From NCBI GenBank assembly GCA_002286715.1, contig NSJX01000005.1:935959-999958 (forward strand): 64,000 nt of DNA, given 5' to 3'. Within the stretch, counting starts at the first letter, position 1, and each line of letters starts with the position of its first letter. The translations under genes were made by a program, and so were the position numbers. The notes under the pieces were generated by a model. It saw only the letters and a program-made list of their open reading frames with translations. It was not told the DNA's origin and made no database searches. Positions 23,187-35,070 of this stretch are shown here, piece by piece. Source of the stretch: Dentipellis sp. KUC8613. Lineage: Eukaryota; Basidiomycota; Agaricomycetes; Russulales; Hericiaceae.

Positions 23187-24621
23187 TTGAAATCTTCTGC
23201 AAAGTACTTTTAGTACCGAACTCTTCTGCCCACCGTCTGTCGTTGTGGCCTGTAAAGTACAGTGGATCTCGTCTGCCTGTTGTCGCGAAACCGGTACCGG
23301 TATGTACCGCGTGAGATGTCGATACCCGCCGACTTCACTATCTCGAGTGTGCGCCCAGAGTACTATTGCCGGCCGCCTGAACATCCCGACCTTGCGACTG
23401 CACCCCGCGCCCTGCAGAACTGAAGCCGGCATCCTCATGCTTTTATCCGCTGCGGCGAAGCGCAATGCACATGGAGGCGACGGCCCGGGGTAATTGTGCG
23501 CGGACCTCGAGCGAGCGGAACCATCGTGCACTACATCACTCACCTCTTCCTCGCCTGCGTGTCGTCAATTACAACGGCGGTGGCAATCAGGACGTCCCCG
23601 CCGACTCCGTCGGACACCAACTTCCTGGCATCCATGGTATCGAGCCGATGGACCTTGTTACCGCTTGGAGGACCTTGCTCCCCTGGCGATGTGCATGTAC
23701 ACGGACTTGCATAGATTGCCATGCGGAGCGTTCGGCGTGGGCCTCGACCTGTAGGACACCATCGTATCTTCAGTGGTCACTGGATGTCGTTGACGGTGGT
23801 GGCGATCGCGATGCGCTTCGCTGACTCCGAGTCCAGATACCCGGTATTCATGCTCAAGGATTGTGTAGAAACTGAGATCGCCCGAAGGACCTCACGGACT
23901 ACGCTCGCGGGGCCCGATGTGCGATATGCGGAGGTGCTCAGGTTGAAGTGCCGCCATCGGTGGTCTCGAGATTTTGCGCGGCATGCACGCAGGCATGCCA
24001 GGGCCGAAGAGGCTCTTGATGGATGGAGTGCCCAAGGAGGCGAGGATGGAGGATGTGGAGCGGTTGAAGGGGGGGGAGGGGGGGGCGGCTGTACGTGTGA
24101 AGGTTCTATTCGTGGGATGGAGTCGCGAGCGTGACGATGGCTGAGCGAGGAGCTCCTGGTCAATGGGGGCAGCAAGGATAGCTCAGGAACTTCGTGTCTG
24201 ACTGTTCGCTCTCTTTTATCGAGCTAGTAGCAATGCGTACATACCTGACATATGAATGACTGTTTCATATGTTGACCACGGGAAAGGAAGAAGAAGAGGC
24301 CCAAAGCTCGCAGTGGAAACGAACATCATTCATTCAGCGAACTACATAAACGACACCGGCCAAGCGGAGATGAAGCACACACCGAGATTGTGGCGGAAGC
24401 GGGCCACAGTTCCTGGGTGCTACAGTCCCCCGGAGACGGAGCCCCGGACCAGCGGCGCCAGCCGTGTTGACCTGCGGGGATCCTCAAGGATTCACCGGCA
24501 CCATTTACATGTCACCGTCCGCTTTGGGGACACCAGCGACAGCTGGCAGCCGCATGAAGCAAATTTGTGCCTTGCATCGCGTGCAGACGCATTCCAACAT
24601 CCAGCCTCGCCACGGCCCCGG
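23187..24621. other. Intergenic with two exon-like minus-strand repeats
   Basis: No gene could be built. On the minus strand two related reading segments occur about 240 bases apart, one near 23,790-23,860 (MNTGYLDSESAKRIAIATT) and one near 23,550-23,630 (MDARKLVSDGVGGDVLIATA). They may be remnants of a duplicated exon. Confidence 0.35.
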
Positions 24622-26184
24622 TCAAGTGATCTCAGCGATAAGCGGACCCTTGCCCTTCCCCCCTCCATCGCTGGGGCTCTGCACCCTTACCACGTCCGTA
24701 GATGCCCCATCCGCGCTACCAGCTTCACGCCCCGCCGCCCGCGCCCGCGCGTCCACCTCCGCCCGCAGCACCTCCACGATGCGCACGTCCGCACGCGCAG
24801 CCTGGGCGGCGTAGAACTGGATCTTCGCGGCGACTGCGTCTTGTGTGCGTGTTGAATTGGCCGGCTGGAAGAGCGCGTGCAGGTCGGCGAGGGCGCGTAG
24901 AGTCGTTGTGGTGCTGCTGCACGGTGTGGATGAAGGAGAGATGAGGGAGACGCGGTCGGGTTTGAGGAGTGTGTGCACGTCGCGGAGGAGTAGTACGAGG
25001 AAGGAGGGTGTCATCGTGTCCTAGCGTGTGCGTATATTAGTACTTTCGACTGGGGATACGTGAGAAGAAAAGCTTACTGGTTCTGCACACGACCAGACGT
25101 CCGTCACTGCGCTCTGCGGGTCCTCGAGCCGCACCTTCGACTTGCGATCTACGAGAAACGGAACGAGGCGCGCAATGCTCGTTCGTGCTGCTTCGGCGTC
25201 ATCGGGCGAGGCTTCTGCGAGCGGTGAGATGGACAGCCGGCGTGTGGTATACGCGTATGCGAGACTATTGGCGCAAGAGTATGGATATACGCACACAGGT
25301 GTGATGAAGAGGGAGCTGTACGCACAGGATGGCCATGAGATTGTATGCGAGCGGCAGCGTCGGTGAAGCCGCGCTCAGAAGCGCGTCCGGAATACGCAAC
25401 GGCTCTGGCTTATGCCCGTACCGCTTCTTCTCTGCTTTCGGTAAGGGTGCATCCTCATCCTCATTCTCGTCCTGGTCGAAGGGAACGGCTGGCGGCGCGT
25501 CCCACCATGGGTCCACGGCATCTTCAATCAATTCCTGGCTCGCGAGCAGCTGCTGCGCAAGCTCCGAGGTTGGGTCTTGGACCGCATGCATAAACTTGGC
25601 GCGCTCTGCCTCAGTCAGGCGGGACCACAGCTCGTCGTACGACACATCACCTGAGAGTTGCAGCTTCTTCAGCATTCGTTATATCCACGTAAGAAGAGCG
25701 TCGACGCACCGAGATCCATCCCCGCCAGGCGGTGCCCCAAATCATCCTCATCCTCATCTTCGTCCCGGTCAGCATCCTCCTCAGCAAGCGCGTCCTCCTC
25801 AAACTTCTTGAGGAGCTCGAGCATCTGCGTGCGCTCCTGCGCGCTCTTCGAGGGCTCGCCGCGGATGTCGGCCTCGAGCTGTGTGCGGTAGAACGGCTCG
25901 GAGCATTGCGCGTGTGCCTATGCCGCTGCTCGTTACTGCGTTCCAGTTTCGGGTATACAATAAGGTGAGATACGTACCTCGGAGCGGAAGCAAGGAAGCG
26001 AGCAGTAAGGCAGGTTGCAGCGCGGGCAGGTGTATCGCGAGAACTGGCGGCGGCATCTGCAGGCGCGCGGTTAGTCCCTCGTCACGTTGCATGGGACGAG
26101 GCGTGCTTACATTCCGCAGGGGATTTTGTCGACGGGTTCACTTGGCTGGACTTGTGCGGGTGTGAGGATGGGTCGGTCGGACAT
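24622..26184 (-). CDS. HIT-type zinc finger protein, ZNHIT2-like
   Basis: About 400 residues in five or so exons. ZNHIT2-type proteins assist R2TP/HSP90-dependent assembly of RNA-protein complexes such as the U5 snRNP. The N-terminus MSDRPILTPAQVQP leads into a HIT zinc finger split by an intron: CGICRRQFSRYTCPRCN, then LPYCSLPCFRSEAHAQC. It is followed by SEPFYRTQLEADIRGEPSK, the conserved block after the finger in this subfamily. Further on are an acidic stretch (EEDALAEEDADRDEDEDED), ELWSRLTEAERAKF, and a helical C-terminal region ending LIAEIT. All zinc ligands are visible. Other HIT-finger proteins (Bcd1/ZNHIT6, ZNHIT3) are less likely because they lack the FYRxQ block. Confidence 0.85.
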
Positions 26185-26322
26185 GAAGGAGACGAACTGG
26201 AGGACTCACTGGCACAGTGGCAAGTGCGAAAGACACAAGGAGTATGGATTAGTGAGAAGATAAGATTAGATCGTTATTGAACGCATATCGGTGGTAGCGC
26301 CTGTCAAAAAAGAAGCATACGT

Positions 26323-26426
26323 GCTTGGTTGGCTCAGCTGGTTAGAGCGCAGGTCTCATATTTACGTATGAGCCGCCTTTCGGCGGATTAATCCTGAGGT
26401 CGTGAGTTCGATCCTCACACCGAGCA
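26323..26426 (+). tRNA. tRNA-Met(CAU) with a 30-nt intron (copy 3)
   Basis: The mature sequence is identical to the other two copies. The intron (26361-26390) differs from copy 1 at one base (CCGCCTTTCGGCGG versus CCGCCCTTCGGCGG). TTTT lies about 8 bases after the gene. Confidence 0.93.
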
Positions 26427-26838
26427 CATTCATTTTGTCGCCTGTCTACCGACCTTGTTTACGGTTCAGAATCATTTTTTGTTGGTGATTTGAGCTATTC
26501 ACAGACACCATCCGACGTGAAATCGCTGCACTGGTGCTATGCATATTAGGGGGTTCTCATTTCTATTTTCAGCCCCGTCATTCATGCACAGTTGGTTGAC
26601 AACCCAGACTCCCGACTCGACATTTCCCAAAACAAGCTTCTTTTAACACCAAATGCTTAGGAGCGAGAGCATCTATGACAGTGATATGTTCGCCAGCAGC
26701 GAGGGTGAACTCTCATAGGTTGGCGAAGAACGAGTTGAGACCAAAGTCAACATTGCTATGCTCTTTTCATGTCAGATAGCATTCGGATAAAAAGTCTTGA
26801 TTGGATCGTACCCGGTCTACGCTCGCTGCCCTCTATGC
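26427..26838. other. Intergenic between tRNA copy 3 and F-box gene 2
   Basis: Nothing is recognised. It is AT-richer than its neighbours and probably contains the 3' untranslated region of the F-box gene. Confidence 0.45.
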
Positions 26839-28410
26839 TTACGTGAAGTGCACCTCCACGTCCGCTACCAGCCTCGTCAATGTTTCTTGATGACCGTCCA
26901 TCTCCTCTTCGGTGCCATCCCGAGGCACATACTTCATCCTCAGCTCTTTCAGAGCACCAGTGCCTCGACTGCTCAATGCCTCTATAGCTGCACCCAGCGG
27001 CACACTTTCCAGCACGAGGGTTTTTAGCTGATGCATGTCAAGATGCGCGAGGACCTCCCGTAGATTGTCCGCAATCTGCTGCGGTGGACGGACTGGCACT
27101 GCACAATATGTAGCAGTTCTCACTGGAGGGAGATGGGTGAGCATGTGCGACATATAGGGGTTGACGTCAAAGGTGATGCCGAGCTGGCCGTCGTCGTTAC
27201 CAAAGGACGAGAAAGAGAGTTCACCAGCGTTGTATAGCGATCGAAAAGAAGTAACGGTCACGATTGCTGTAAGTTGGATATTGGATATAGTTCTCAAGAT
27301 GAGAGTGATGCATTCGAATGCCCGGTTGGCAGAGCAATACAGATCGAGATGGCGTAATTTCGGTAGCGAGATTGGCATGGGAGGGATGACAGAGTCGGGA
27401 TCGTGGGGATCAGGGCCCACGTTGTGAAGTGAAAGTGTTTCGAGAGCTGGGCATGCCTTGATCACGTCATAGAACACCTGGAATCTAAAAAAGAAGGGTA
27501 CGCCGTCGAATTGCACGTGGAGATATGAGAGCCCGTGAAAAAGAGGAAGTGTCCATGGTAGTGACACTCCCTCGAGAGTGAGCTTTCGCAGTGCAGGCGT
27601 CACAGTGTGCGCAATGGAGGTGTCACGGTACAAGTAATAAGTCTCTCGAAACTCGGGCTCAAAGTTGAGTTCAGGATTTTCAAGCGATAGTGTATGCATC
27701 AGTGGGAGTGAAGAGGGAAAGTCCTCAAGTAGCGCTTCGATGATGTGAGAGGCTGCAGTACATGTCAAAGTTGCGATACGCGCTGCATGGTCAAGTAGAG
27801 TTGTCCAGTTCGATGGAATGGGCCTCATATCCTCGCACACCAACGTCACGTCGATCGGAACATTCTGAGAGCGTTCCAGAGCGAGGAAAGAATGGTTGGT
27901 TGATAAAAGGTCGATACGAGTCCACAGCAATGGGTCGGAAAGGATGGCGCGCCGCCAAAAGGTACAAACGGCACTCGTGCACAGGAGACGCCTGTTCGCG
28001 CGTGCAGGTCTTCTCCTTGGATCGTGAACCACAAAGAAGAAGATATTGCATAAGATTTCGAGGGGAAGGATGTGGATAGGAGCCAGGGCATTGTATCGAG
28101 TGAGAAGTTTCGTGAATGCTGCAACTGCGGGATCTTCAGAGGACATGGCGGCGATAAGTGTATGGACATCGCCAGGGTTAGTCCATGGAAGGTTCGAGTG
28201 CATAAGGTCGACCTGCGAAGCAATCTCTAGCTCGAGGCGATTTCGTGCGCTGGCGCGAGATGCTAGTACATCCTTCCGGTCATTTTCTCCAAAGCCTGGT
28301 GCGCCGAGATCAAGAGGATCGGCGTCGTTACGGGGTTCACCAGTATTGCTCATGATGACTGACTTCCGCATCAGCTTTTGTGTATTGGATCGTTTGAGAT
28401 GAGAGAGCAT
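26839..28410 (-). CDS. F-box/leucine-rich-repeat-like protein 2
   Basis: One long open frame of up to 523 residues. It has a helical N-terminal stretch (SRASARNRLELEIASQ), the F-box YNALAPIHILPLEILCNIF, then TSAVCTFWRRAILSDP and LWTRIDL, and an irregular Leu-rich region ending DVEVHFT. The start is uncertain. ATG at 28410 opens the frame, but ATG at 28353 (MSNTGEPRNDADPLD) matches the N-termini of the paralogues better, and their first exons are short. Inferred to be an SCF substrate adaptor. It is divergent from F-box gene 3. Confidence 0.85.
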   Translation of the reverse strand: MLSHLKRSNTQKLMRKSVIMSNTGEPRNDADPLDLGAPGFGENDRKDVLASRASARNRLELEIASQVDLMHSNLPWTNPGDVHTLIAAMSSEDPAVAAFTKLLTRYNALAPIHILPLEILCNIFFFVVHDPRRRPARANRRLLCTSAVCTFWRRAILSDPLLWTRIDLLSTNHSFLALERSQNVPIDVTLVCEDMRPIPSNWTTLLDHAARIATLTCTAASHIIEALLEDFPSSLPLMHTLSLENPELNFEPEFRETYYLYRDTSIAHTVTPALRKLTLEGVSLPWTLPLFHGLSYLHVQFDGVPFFFRFQVFYDVIKACPALETLSLHNVGPDPHDPDSVIPPMPISLPKLRHLDLYCSANRAFECITLILRTISNIQLTAIVTVTSFRSLYNAGELSFSSFGNDDGQLGITFDVNPYMSHMLTHLPPVRTATYCAVPVRPPQQIADNLREVLAHLDMHQLKTLVLESVPLGAAIEALSSRGTGALKELRMKYVPRDGTEEEMDGHQETLTRLVADVEVHFT

Positions 28411-29007
28411 ACCTATATCACGATCTGGCTGTGGGCATGGCGGGTTGCGGCAGACATCTACAGACAGGCGCCGTACGCAGATACGCGCACGAGCGCTCTC
28501 AAGCTGCTAGTAAGATTCGAAAAGGAGATGGGGTGGCTTCGGTGCTCGCTTTGAATATAAACGACAAAACCTAGTAAGTTACTTGATCAATTGACCTCTT
28601 GGAGGAGAACATGTCGCCACAACGAGCTCACTGAAGCTTTGAGCCGCTTGTAATTGAAGTGAGCCGTTTGGATGTGACATTGCTACGCTGTCAGTACTTC
28701 AGTGACCGTCCGAGGTGACCCGGAGTCACTGTCACTGTCACTGTCATCCTCTTCCTCCCAACCATCTCAGCGGCGAGCAATACAGACCTCATTTTGACGA
28801 AAAAAAAACCCCCGTCGACTACGGACTCACAAAAAGTCGTATTGATACCCCATTAGGCACTCGACAATCATTATTTTGAATATCTCCTATCAAGTCCTCT
28901 TAGCATGGCTACGTACATCTGCGGACTGATGCCATGCGACTTGGACAAATGCAGGTATGTTCTCGTCTCGAGGCTGATCCAGGCGTCTACAGGCCTCTTT
29001 GTATGCC
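28411..29007. promoter_or_regulatory. Shared upstream region of divergent F-box genes 2 and 3
   Basis: About 600 bases separate the two diverging paralogues. It contains a short (TCACTG) run near 28,720-28,745 and a poly-A run near 28,799. No clear TATA box was found on either side. Confidence 0.4.
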
Positions 29008-30652
29008 ATGTCTACCTCTGCTACAGAGCCAGGTGCGTTCGTCCATTGCGCTTGATCGTATTCGATACTTGAACTCTAGGACATAATCTCTAGGCCGCTG
29101 CGTAGAACAGACCATCCACGTCGAGCTCGATCAAGACACTATCTCCCTCGAAGATGTTCCTAATGATGCAGCATCCCGGGCTATCGCCAGGAGGAAACTC
29201 ACAGATCAAATCATCTCGCGGGCCTCCAACAGATGGCTTCAAACTTATCCCTGGTTCACTCATGTTGACATCCGCAACGTCGCCGCACTCCTGCACGCTG
29301 AAGGCCCTGACCCGACCCAACCCATGTACTCCCTTATCAAATATAACTCTCTTGCTCCTATCCACATCCTTCCACCCGAGGTTCTCGCCTCCGCGTTTTT
29401 TCATCTTGCCCAAGATCCCAAGATTTCGGCCACGAAAGTCCATGAGTGCCTTGTTCGTGCAAGCACCGTCTGCGTCTTCTGGCGCCACACCATTATCTCA
29501 TCTCCGCGTCTATGGTCACGCATCGATCTCGCTAGCGAGCATGCGGACGTCGCGTTGAAGCTCTCGAAGACAACCCCGATTCGCCTTGAATACTCCGGCA
29601 TTGACCTGGCAAATGTCTCTACTCCATTATTCGACCATGTGACGCATGTCGAAAGTCTGAGGCTTACGATGCCTCTCAGCGCTCACGGTCCACTTCTCGG
29701 GAACTTCCCATCCCTCTTTCCGCTCCTTCACACCTTGGTGCTAGAGAATATGATGCTCTGGGATGATCGTACCTCCCTACACAACTATCCACTGCTAGAC
29801 TCATCGATTGCACATAGTTCAATGCCTTCGCTTCGAACTCTTAAGCTTCGGAGTCTGTGGTTACCATTATCACTCCCGCTCTTTCGAGGCCTTGTCGACC
29901 TGCACCTGGAATTCAAGAACGGACCCATGGCATTCGCTTTGTCGACCTTCCGCGATGCGCTCACGGCGTGCCCCAACCTCGAGTCCCTGCGCCTACACAG
30001 CGCACGCCCCATTCCTTCGGAAACCATTTATAGCACGCCTATCCCGCTGCCACGATTGCGCAAGCTTGATCTCAAATACGCCGATGCCTTCGCCGCTGCG
30101 AGTACATCACTCATCCTCAACAATATACAATTTCCTGCTACTGCGACTCTGAAAATACGGCACTCGATACAGCGATTCTCTCTTCAAAACCTCAAATTCT
30201 ATTCCGCGGGAACAAGCACAGGCAAACTCTATGTTGCCGGCGGCGGCGACCCTCAGTTACTTCGCTACCTCCCTAGATGTCACACCCTCATCTACAGCTC
30301 GCGCTCTCAGACATCGGCGACCATAGAGGGCGACTTCCTAGCCGTACTGGCAACCCTCGAACTGCGGCACCTGCGAGCGCTCAAGATAGAAGGTATGCTA
30401 CTATGCCGAGTCCTCAGAGTCCTGAGCGGCAGGTACTCCGGCGCATTGAGAAAGCTCATATTAGATGATGTGCCGTGGGGTGGTCTAAGAGAGAGAGAGG
30501 AAGAACTGGAGGCGGTGAAAGAGCTGGCTACCTTTGTGAAGGTGGCCTTCAGACGAAAGCGATTCAGCTTGAACCCTCCAATTCGCCGTGGAGAGGGTGA
30601 ACACGCGTCAACGTCTTTTCCAACGTTCCATCCAAGTTTACTATATGGATGA
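29008..30652 (+). CDS. F-box/leucine-rich-repeat-like protein 3
   Basis: About 525 residues. A 25-base first exon (29008-29032, MSTSATEP) joins across a GT-AG intron to 29094. This gives GRCVEQTIHVELDQDTISLE, an N-terminal helical segment (SRAIARRKLTDQIISRA), then the F-box YNSLAPIHILPPEVLASAF with STVCVFWRHTIISSP and LWSRIDL. A Leu-rich region follows, ending SFPTFHPSLLYG. The short first exon is copied from the pattern in F-box genes 1 and 4. An earlier ATG (28905) is possible if an extra exon is used. Confidence 0.82.
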
Positions 30653-30731
30653 AAATCGTCGTATCATGCTTGTCAATAATAGACCCGAAACTCAGCTCGT
30701 TCCCTTACTTTGAGCATCGTTACGCCAGTAG

Positions 30732-31154
30732 CTATCGTCGACTAAAGAACGGTGCATCACGGTACACGGGGGACGCCATCCTGGATCCTTGTACTTCATA
30801 TAAACGAACATCTGTGCCTGCCTGAACCCGCAGCTGACGACGATCTGAACAGGTTGATTTCCACATCGGATGCATCTACCAGCCTGAGCTGCACAAGCCT
30901 GGCATTCTGTCTGCCGGATCCGTCGTGCTGAAACTCGACGGCGTCCTCGCATCGCACGCCATGTTCCCACCTCATATGCACCATCGCCCAATCGTCCCGC
31001 GCTGGGACCTGATGCATGATGTAGATCCGCTCCTCCGGATGAACACCAAAATAAGTTCCAGGGGAGATTGCTTGCTGACGATCTGCCAATCTACAGTATC
31101 ATGATGACTGATATTGCAGCTGGTTCGCCGAGTACCATACCCTTCGCATCCCAT
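30732..31154 (-). CDS. Small hypothetical protein, spliced
   Basis: Not recognised. A three-exon model reads MGCEG, then (after an intron of about 50 bases ending CTGTAG) ISPGTYFGVHPEERIYIM, DDWAMVHMRWEHGV and RQNARLVQLRL. A 59-base intron (GTAGAT...TTCAG) follows, then AGTDVRLYEVQGSRM to a stop at 30732. The total is about 105 residues. The middle exon lacks its own ATG, so an upstream exon is needed. It sits between F-box gene 3 and the P450 gene. It could equally be a relic. Confidence 0.35.
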
Positions 31155-31332
31155 TGAGATGCCCAGACTTTGTGATTCTTGACTACAGGTCACCTTGAAA
31201 TCTAGAGGGGGGTGTATGCGATAAATTATAGGAGCAGTATATGCGGACGAGCTGCCGACCACGCTGCAGAGTGCGATAGTACAATAAGTGCAAAGGTGTA
31301 ACTCTATGACACAAAGAGAGGCCGGGGACTGT

Positions 31333-33545
31333 TCAAGCAAAGAGAGTCGTCGCCTCGTTGATGAGCGCGATGGACTTCTCTGACCGGGGCGTGATCGAGC
31401 ACTCGAAGTGGTCGGGGTGTCTATTCAATCAAGTTAGCGTACGCCTCGGCTGGAAAAGCGCGATGGATTACCTGGTGAGGCCGGGAACGAATTTGCCTGG
31501 TACGGGAATCTCCTTGCCGTTCTCATCGCGCTTCAGGCCCATGTCGAATGCTGCGATCATGTTGGCTGCGCAGAGCCAGAGGCTGGCGTCACCGAAATGC
31601 TTGCCGGGGCAGACACTGTTCGTGTAAAGTCAGAGTTAGTCCTGGTAATTTGGCATGGATAATCACCGTCTGCCAAAGCCGAAGACAAGGTCCCGAGGGT
31701 TGAATGCGTCCGGGTCCTCGAATCGTTCTGGCTTGAATTCGTCGGGGTCTTCGTACAGTTCGGGATCACGAGTCATAGCCCTTTCAAGTAAGGATCTCAG
31801 GATCGTGCGAACTAGTATGGGTTTCCTAGGCAGATACTCACCAGATGTTCGACACAACGACGGAGCCGCCGGGGATATCATAGCCACGATACTCATCATC
31901 AGCGATGGAGGCGTGGGGGACACCTAGAAGTATAGCATCAGCATGCCGTATGTTACTGATGACGGCTCATCATACCTAGCGGCACAGGAGCGCTCCAACT
32001 ACAATAATAGAGGGGTGAGACTTCGGATCCGTAAGCGTCGTGCAGGGTACTCACCGGTAAACTTCATTCAAGACTCGGTCGAGGTAAGGCATCGACGGCC
32101 TGTCGTCGAAGTCAGGGAGACGGTCTGGGCCCACAACGCTATCGACCTCCTCCTGAGCCTTCTTGAACACGTCCGGGAACATGACCATCGCCAAGAAAAA
32201 CGCAAGTAGGACACCACCAGTCTACCCACCAATAATTATGAATGAGCTGAATACGAGACTAGTCATACGGAATATTCTTACTGTATCAGTTGCAGCTAGA
32301 TGTGTGGTAGTATTTAGAATGAGAATAAACATTCATCTTAAGATGCTTACCCGCATACAAAACACCGGCGGCACCCTTAATGTCGTTTTCGTCGTAAACG
32401 ATTTTCTCCTGGTTCACCTCGCGCTCGGTCAAGAGAGTCGTCGCGAAGGATGGTTCAGCCGTGCCATCAGCCTTCAATGATCTTAGTGAGTAAAAGACGA
32501 GTCGATTCTGATACGAGGCGCATTTACCATTGTACCCTTGACCATCTCAAATGGCAGGTTGAGTGACTTTTGTACCTTCTCCCGAGTCCGGTATGCGTGT
32601 CTCTTCCAGCCCGCGCCGGGCATCCATGTTGGCATGTATTTCACTGTAGGAAGTAAATAGGTTTAACTGGTCTGAATCTAAACTGTATAAGCAGAGGAAA
32701 CGACTCACAAGCTGGGAAGAAGTCAACAAGAATCGAGCCAATCCCACCGGTCGCAGTGCTGTCCGTGACTGCGTCCTCCGCCAACCGAACGTACATGTCG
32801 TCGACAGACTCGACATTGTGACCATAAGCGATCTTCATGATAGTAGCCGCCGAGAACCTAAACAGGACGGACATAGATCAGTATGACCGATACGATGGAC
32901 GACATGGAGCCGCTGCGACAGACCGCTTGATCGCGAGTGCGAAGTCGTCAGGCTTCTTCAGTATGCCAGACAGGAGCGTGGCGCATTCCTTACGTTGCAG
33001 GGGGCGATAAGCAAGAATGGACTGTTCGCTGAAGTAATTCTGTATGAGACGCCTGTGTTTACGGAAGCGCTCCCCGTATGGCATCTGAGGGATGACACAA
33101 TCCCAACCCATACTACGACGTTTCAGGTCAGTGTCAGTGTTTCCTGAAGACAATGGATACACATACAGGTCGACAAGAAGTACCATAGGTGGGCGCGACG
33201 AATAGTTGCCGCCGCGCTTATCCATGAGCTCGCGAGCAGCCTTGAACGAGTTGAGCACGATCATCGAGCGACCAAAAAGCTTGGCATGAACGACGTCGCC
33301 TGAATTATAGCGGTGTTCATGTTGAATATAAGGAAGCGCACCATGAACTACTTCGACTTACCGTAAGTCTTGCCCCATGCCTCGAACTCCATCTCGTGCC
33401 TCTCAACACTCGCCAGCTGCCGGACATTGCCGATGAAGGGCTCTGGTGGAGGCCCTGGCGGCAAGTTGAGACGTTTCTTGGTGATCCATCTATACGCAAT
33501 GAAGGTAGAGGTGAGAATAGAGATGACAATGATGTCCGTATGCAT
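31333..33545 (-). CDS. Cytochrome P450 monooxygenase
   Basis: About 500 residues in roughly 12 exons. It is of the type often labelled 'O-methylsterigmatocystin oxidoreductase' in mushrooms, meaning only class II fungal P450 of unknown substrate. The N-terminal anchor [20 protein letters not shown] leads to the proline hinge [15 protein letters not shown]. After splicing the I-helix reads GVLYAAATDTTGG and the K-helix ExxR is EVYR. The PERF region reads [16 protein letters not shown]. The haem-binding loop [17 protein letters not shown] carries the thiolate Cys. All signatures are intact. The frame is open to an upstream ATG at 33611, but the chosen ATG gives a normal anchor. The membrane site is the ER, with electrons from P450 reductase. 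No partner biosynthetic genes are adjacent. Confidence 0.9.
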
Positions 33546-33616
33546 GGCGAGTGTTGGGCAGCGGGAGGGGGGTAGTTGGTATGCAGAATGGGTGAGAATA
33601 AATCCCGTCAAGGTGC

Positions 33617-33624
33617 ATATTTAA
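33617..33624 (-). promoter_or_regulatory. TATA-like box of the P450 gene
   Basis: On the minus strand TTAAATAT lies about 72 bases before the ATG at 33545. Confidence 0.4.
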
Positions 33625-35070
33625 GGAGGCGTGGAATGGGAACGGGCATTGCCCCCTGTCATATACCGTTCCCGCCGAAAGACTCGCATCTTGCTCGCAT
33701 CCAGTCCTCACGTTTGTAAAGGATCGCATCAAACATACTCACCTGCTTTTAATGGAACCTCCGAAGCGCTACCTAAGCGCGCACCCCGGACACCCCTCCT
33801 TGATCTCTGTGCCACATCCTGCGTCCTCCCTTCATCTCCGTCGCGACTGCACTGGTAACTACCACAGGTATTCCTGATGTGACTGACTATAGAATGTGTA
33901 ATTCCAGATCTGCATATGATACTCGACAAGAGTCGACGAGGTCCCAGGGCCGTCCGTTACAATTTCAAGCTTGCTATGACAGCTGGCGCCGTACCGTTTC
34001 ACCGCGAAGCTATACGCTTCCCGGCCTCGGTGCTGTTGCCTCCTGGCGGAGACATGGATACCCTCCGGGCGTCTCAGGCCCTTACTTCGAACCCCCTTGC
34101 AAGATGTGACAGCTCCGGAGCACAAAAACCGTATACTGCCCGACCAAACGTGTTATGGCTGTTCTAGCGAGCGTGCATCGTGCATCGTGCAAGGTACCGA
34201 ATAGGCCCGTAGGGAAGTCAATCACTCATAACGCCGCTTAGAAATGGTCGACTAGGGGTCGGAATTTTACACTGTCTAGTGTGCCCTTCACACATCGATA
34301 GCGATGCCCTTGCATCAATGGCCATTATGATGAGCGCCCTGCTCCATCTCCTCTTGAGCCCTTATGTACTCGCGACGGTGTGTGCACTATCCTCCGTGTA
34401 CTGACACACCCATCGGCTAGATTTCGTCGATATCCAGACCGCACCGTTGCAGGCCCATGAGCGTTGGATAGATCGTGCTGTGTTTTCACGGTAATTGACG
34501 TCGTGCTCATAGCGCTGAGATATAAGGTTCTTACAGCAATACACCGCAGCGTTGGTATTGACGTGTATACAACCGCTCTGTCAATACAATAATGGGGCGC
34601 TGAGCTTGCGGTCACCTCGATGACCTCCACATGTCCGAGACGGTTACTTCACAGGCACCATGACCAGATGATGATGTTCCAGAACTACCTTTTTATTGTC
34701 CACGATTTTTGGAACACCAGGATCCGATCTAGAGTCTAGTAGTATGTATGTAAACGCACGGAAGTGTTGGGCACGGTGGTTGCAATGTTGAGTCGGCACC
34801 GAACCGGGTTTCCGCACTTTGCGTGCACCGTGTAGACACCAGCTGTCAAATTTGTCTCCGCAGTATGTTGCTGTCATTTTGTGTGATATACTAGAGAACA
34901 GGCGTCTCCATACAATTCATGTCATGCCACACAAGGAGAGCGGCACTTTGGGTGAATCTATCCTGGTCGATATAAAAGGAAATAGGCGCGCTTCCGACAA
35001 TCCGAGCGCTTAGTTCATCGCGGGATGCTTTGCTCTTGACCTCCTCGTACCAGATGTGACTGGCAAAGCC
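33625..35070. other. Intergenic, nothing recognised
   Basis: About 1.4 kb with only short ORFs. A 16-mer TAGAAATGGTCGACTA at 34239-34254 recurs at 37350-37365 upstream of secreted-protein gene 2. The last few hundred bases should hold the promoter of the Shg1-like gene. Confidence 0.4.
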
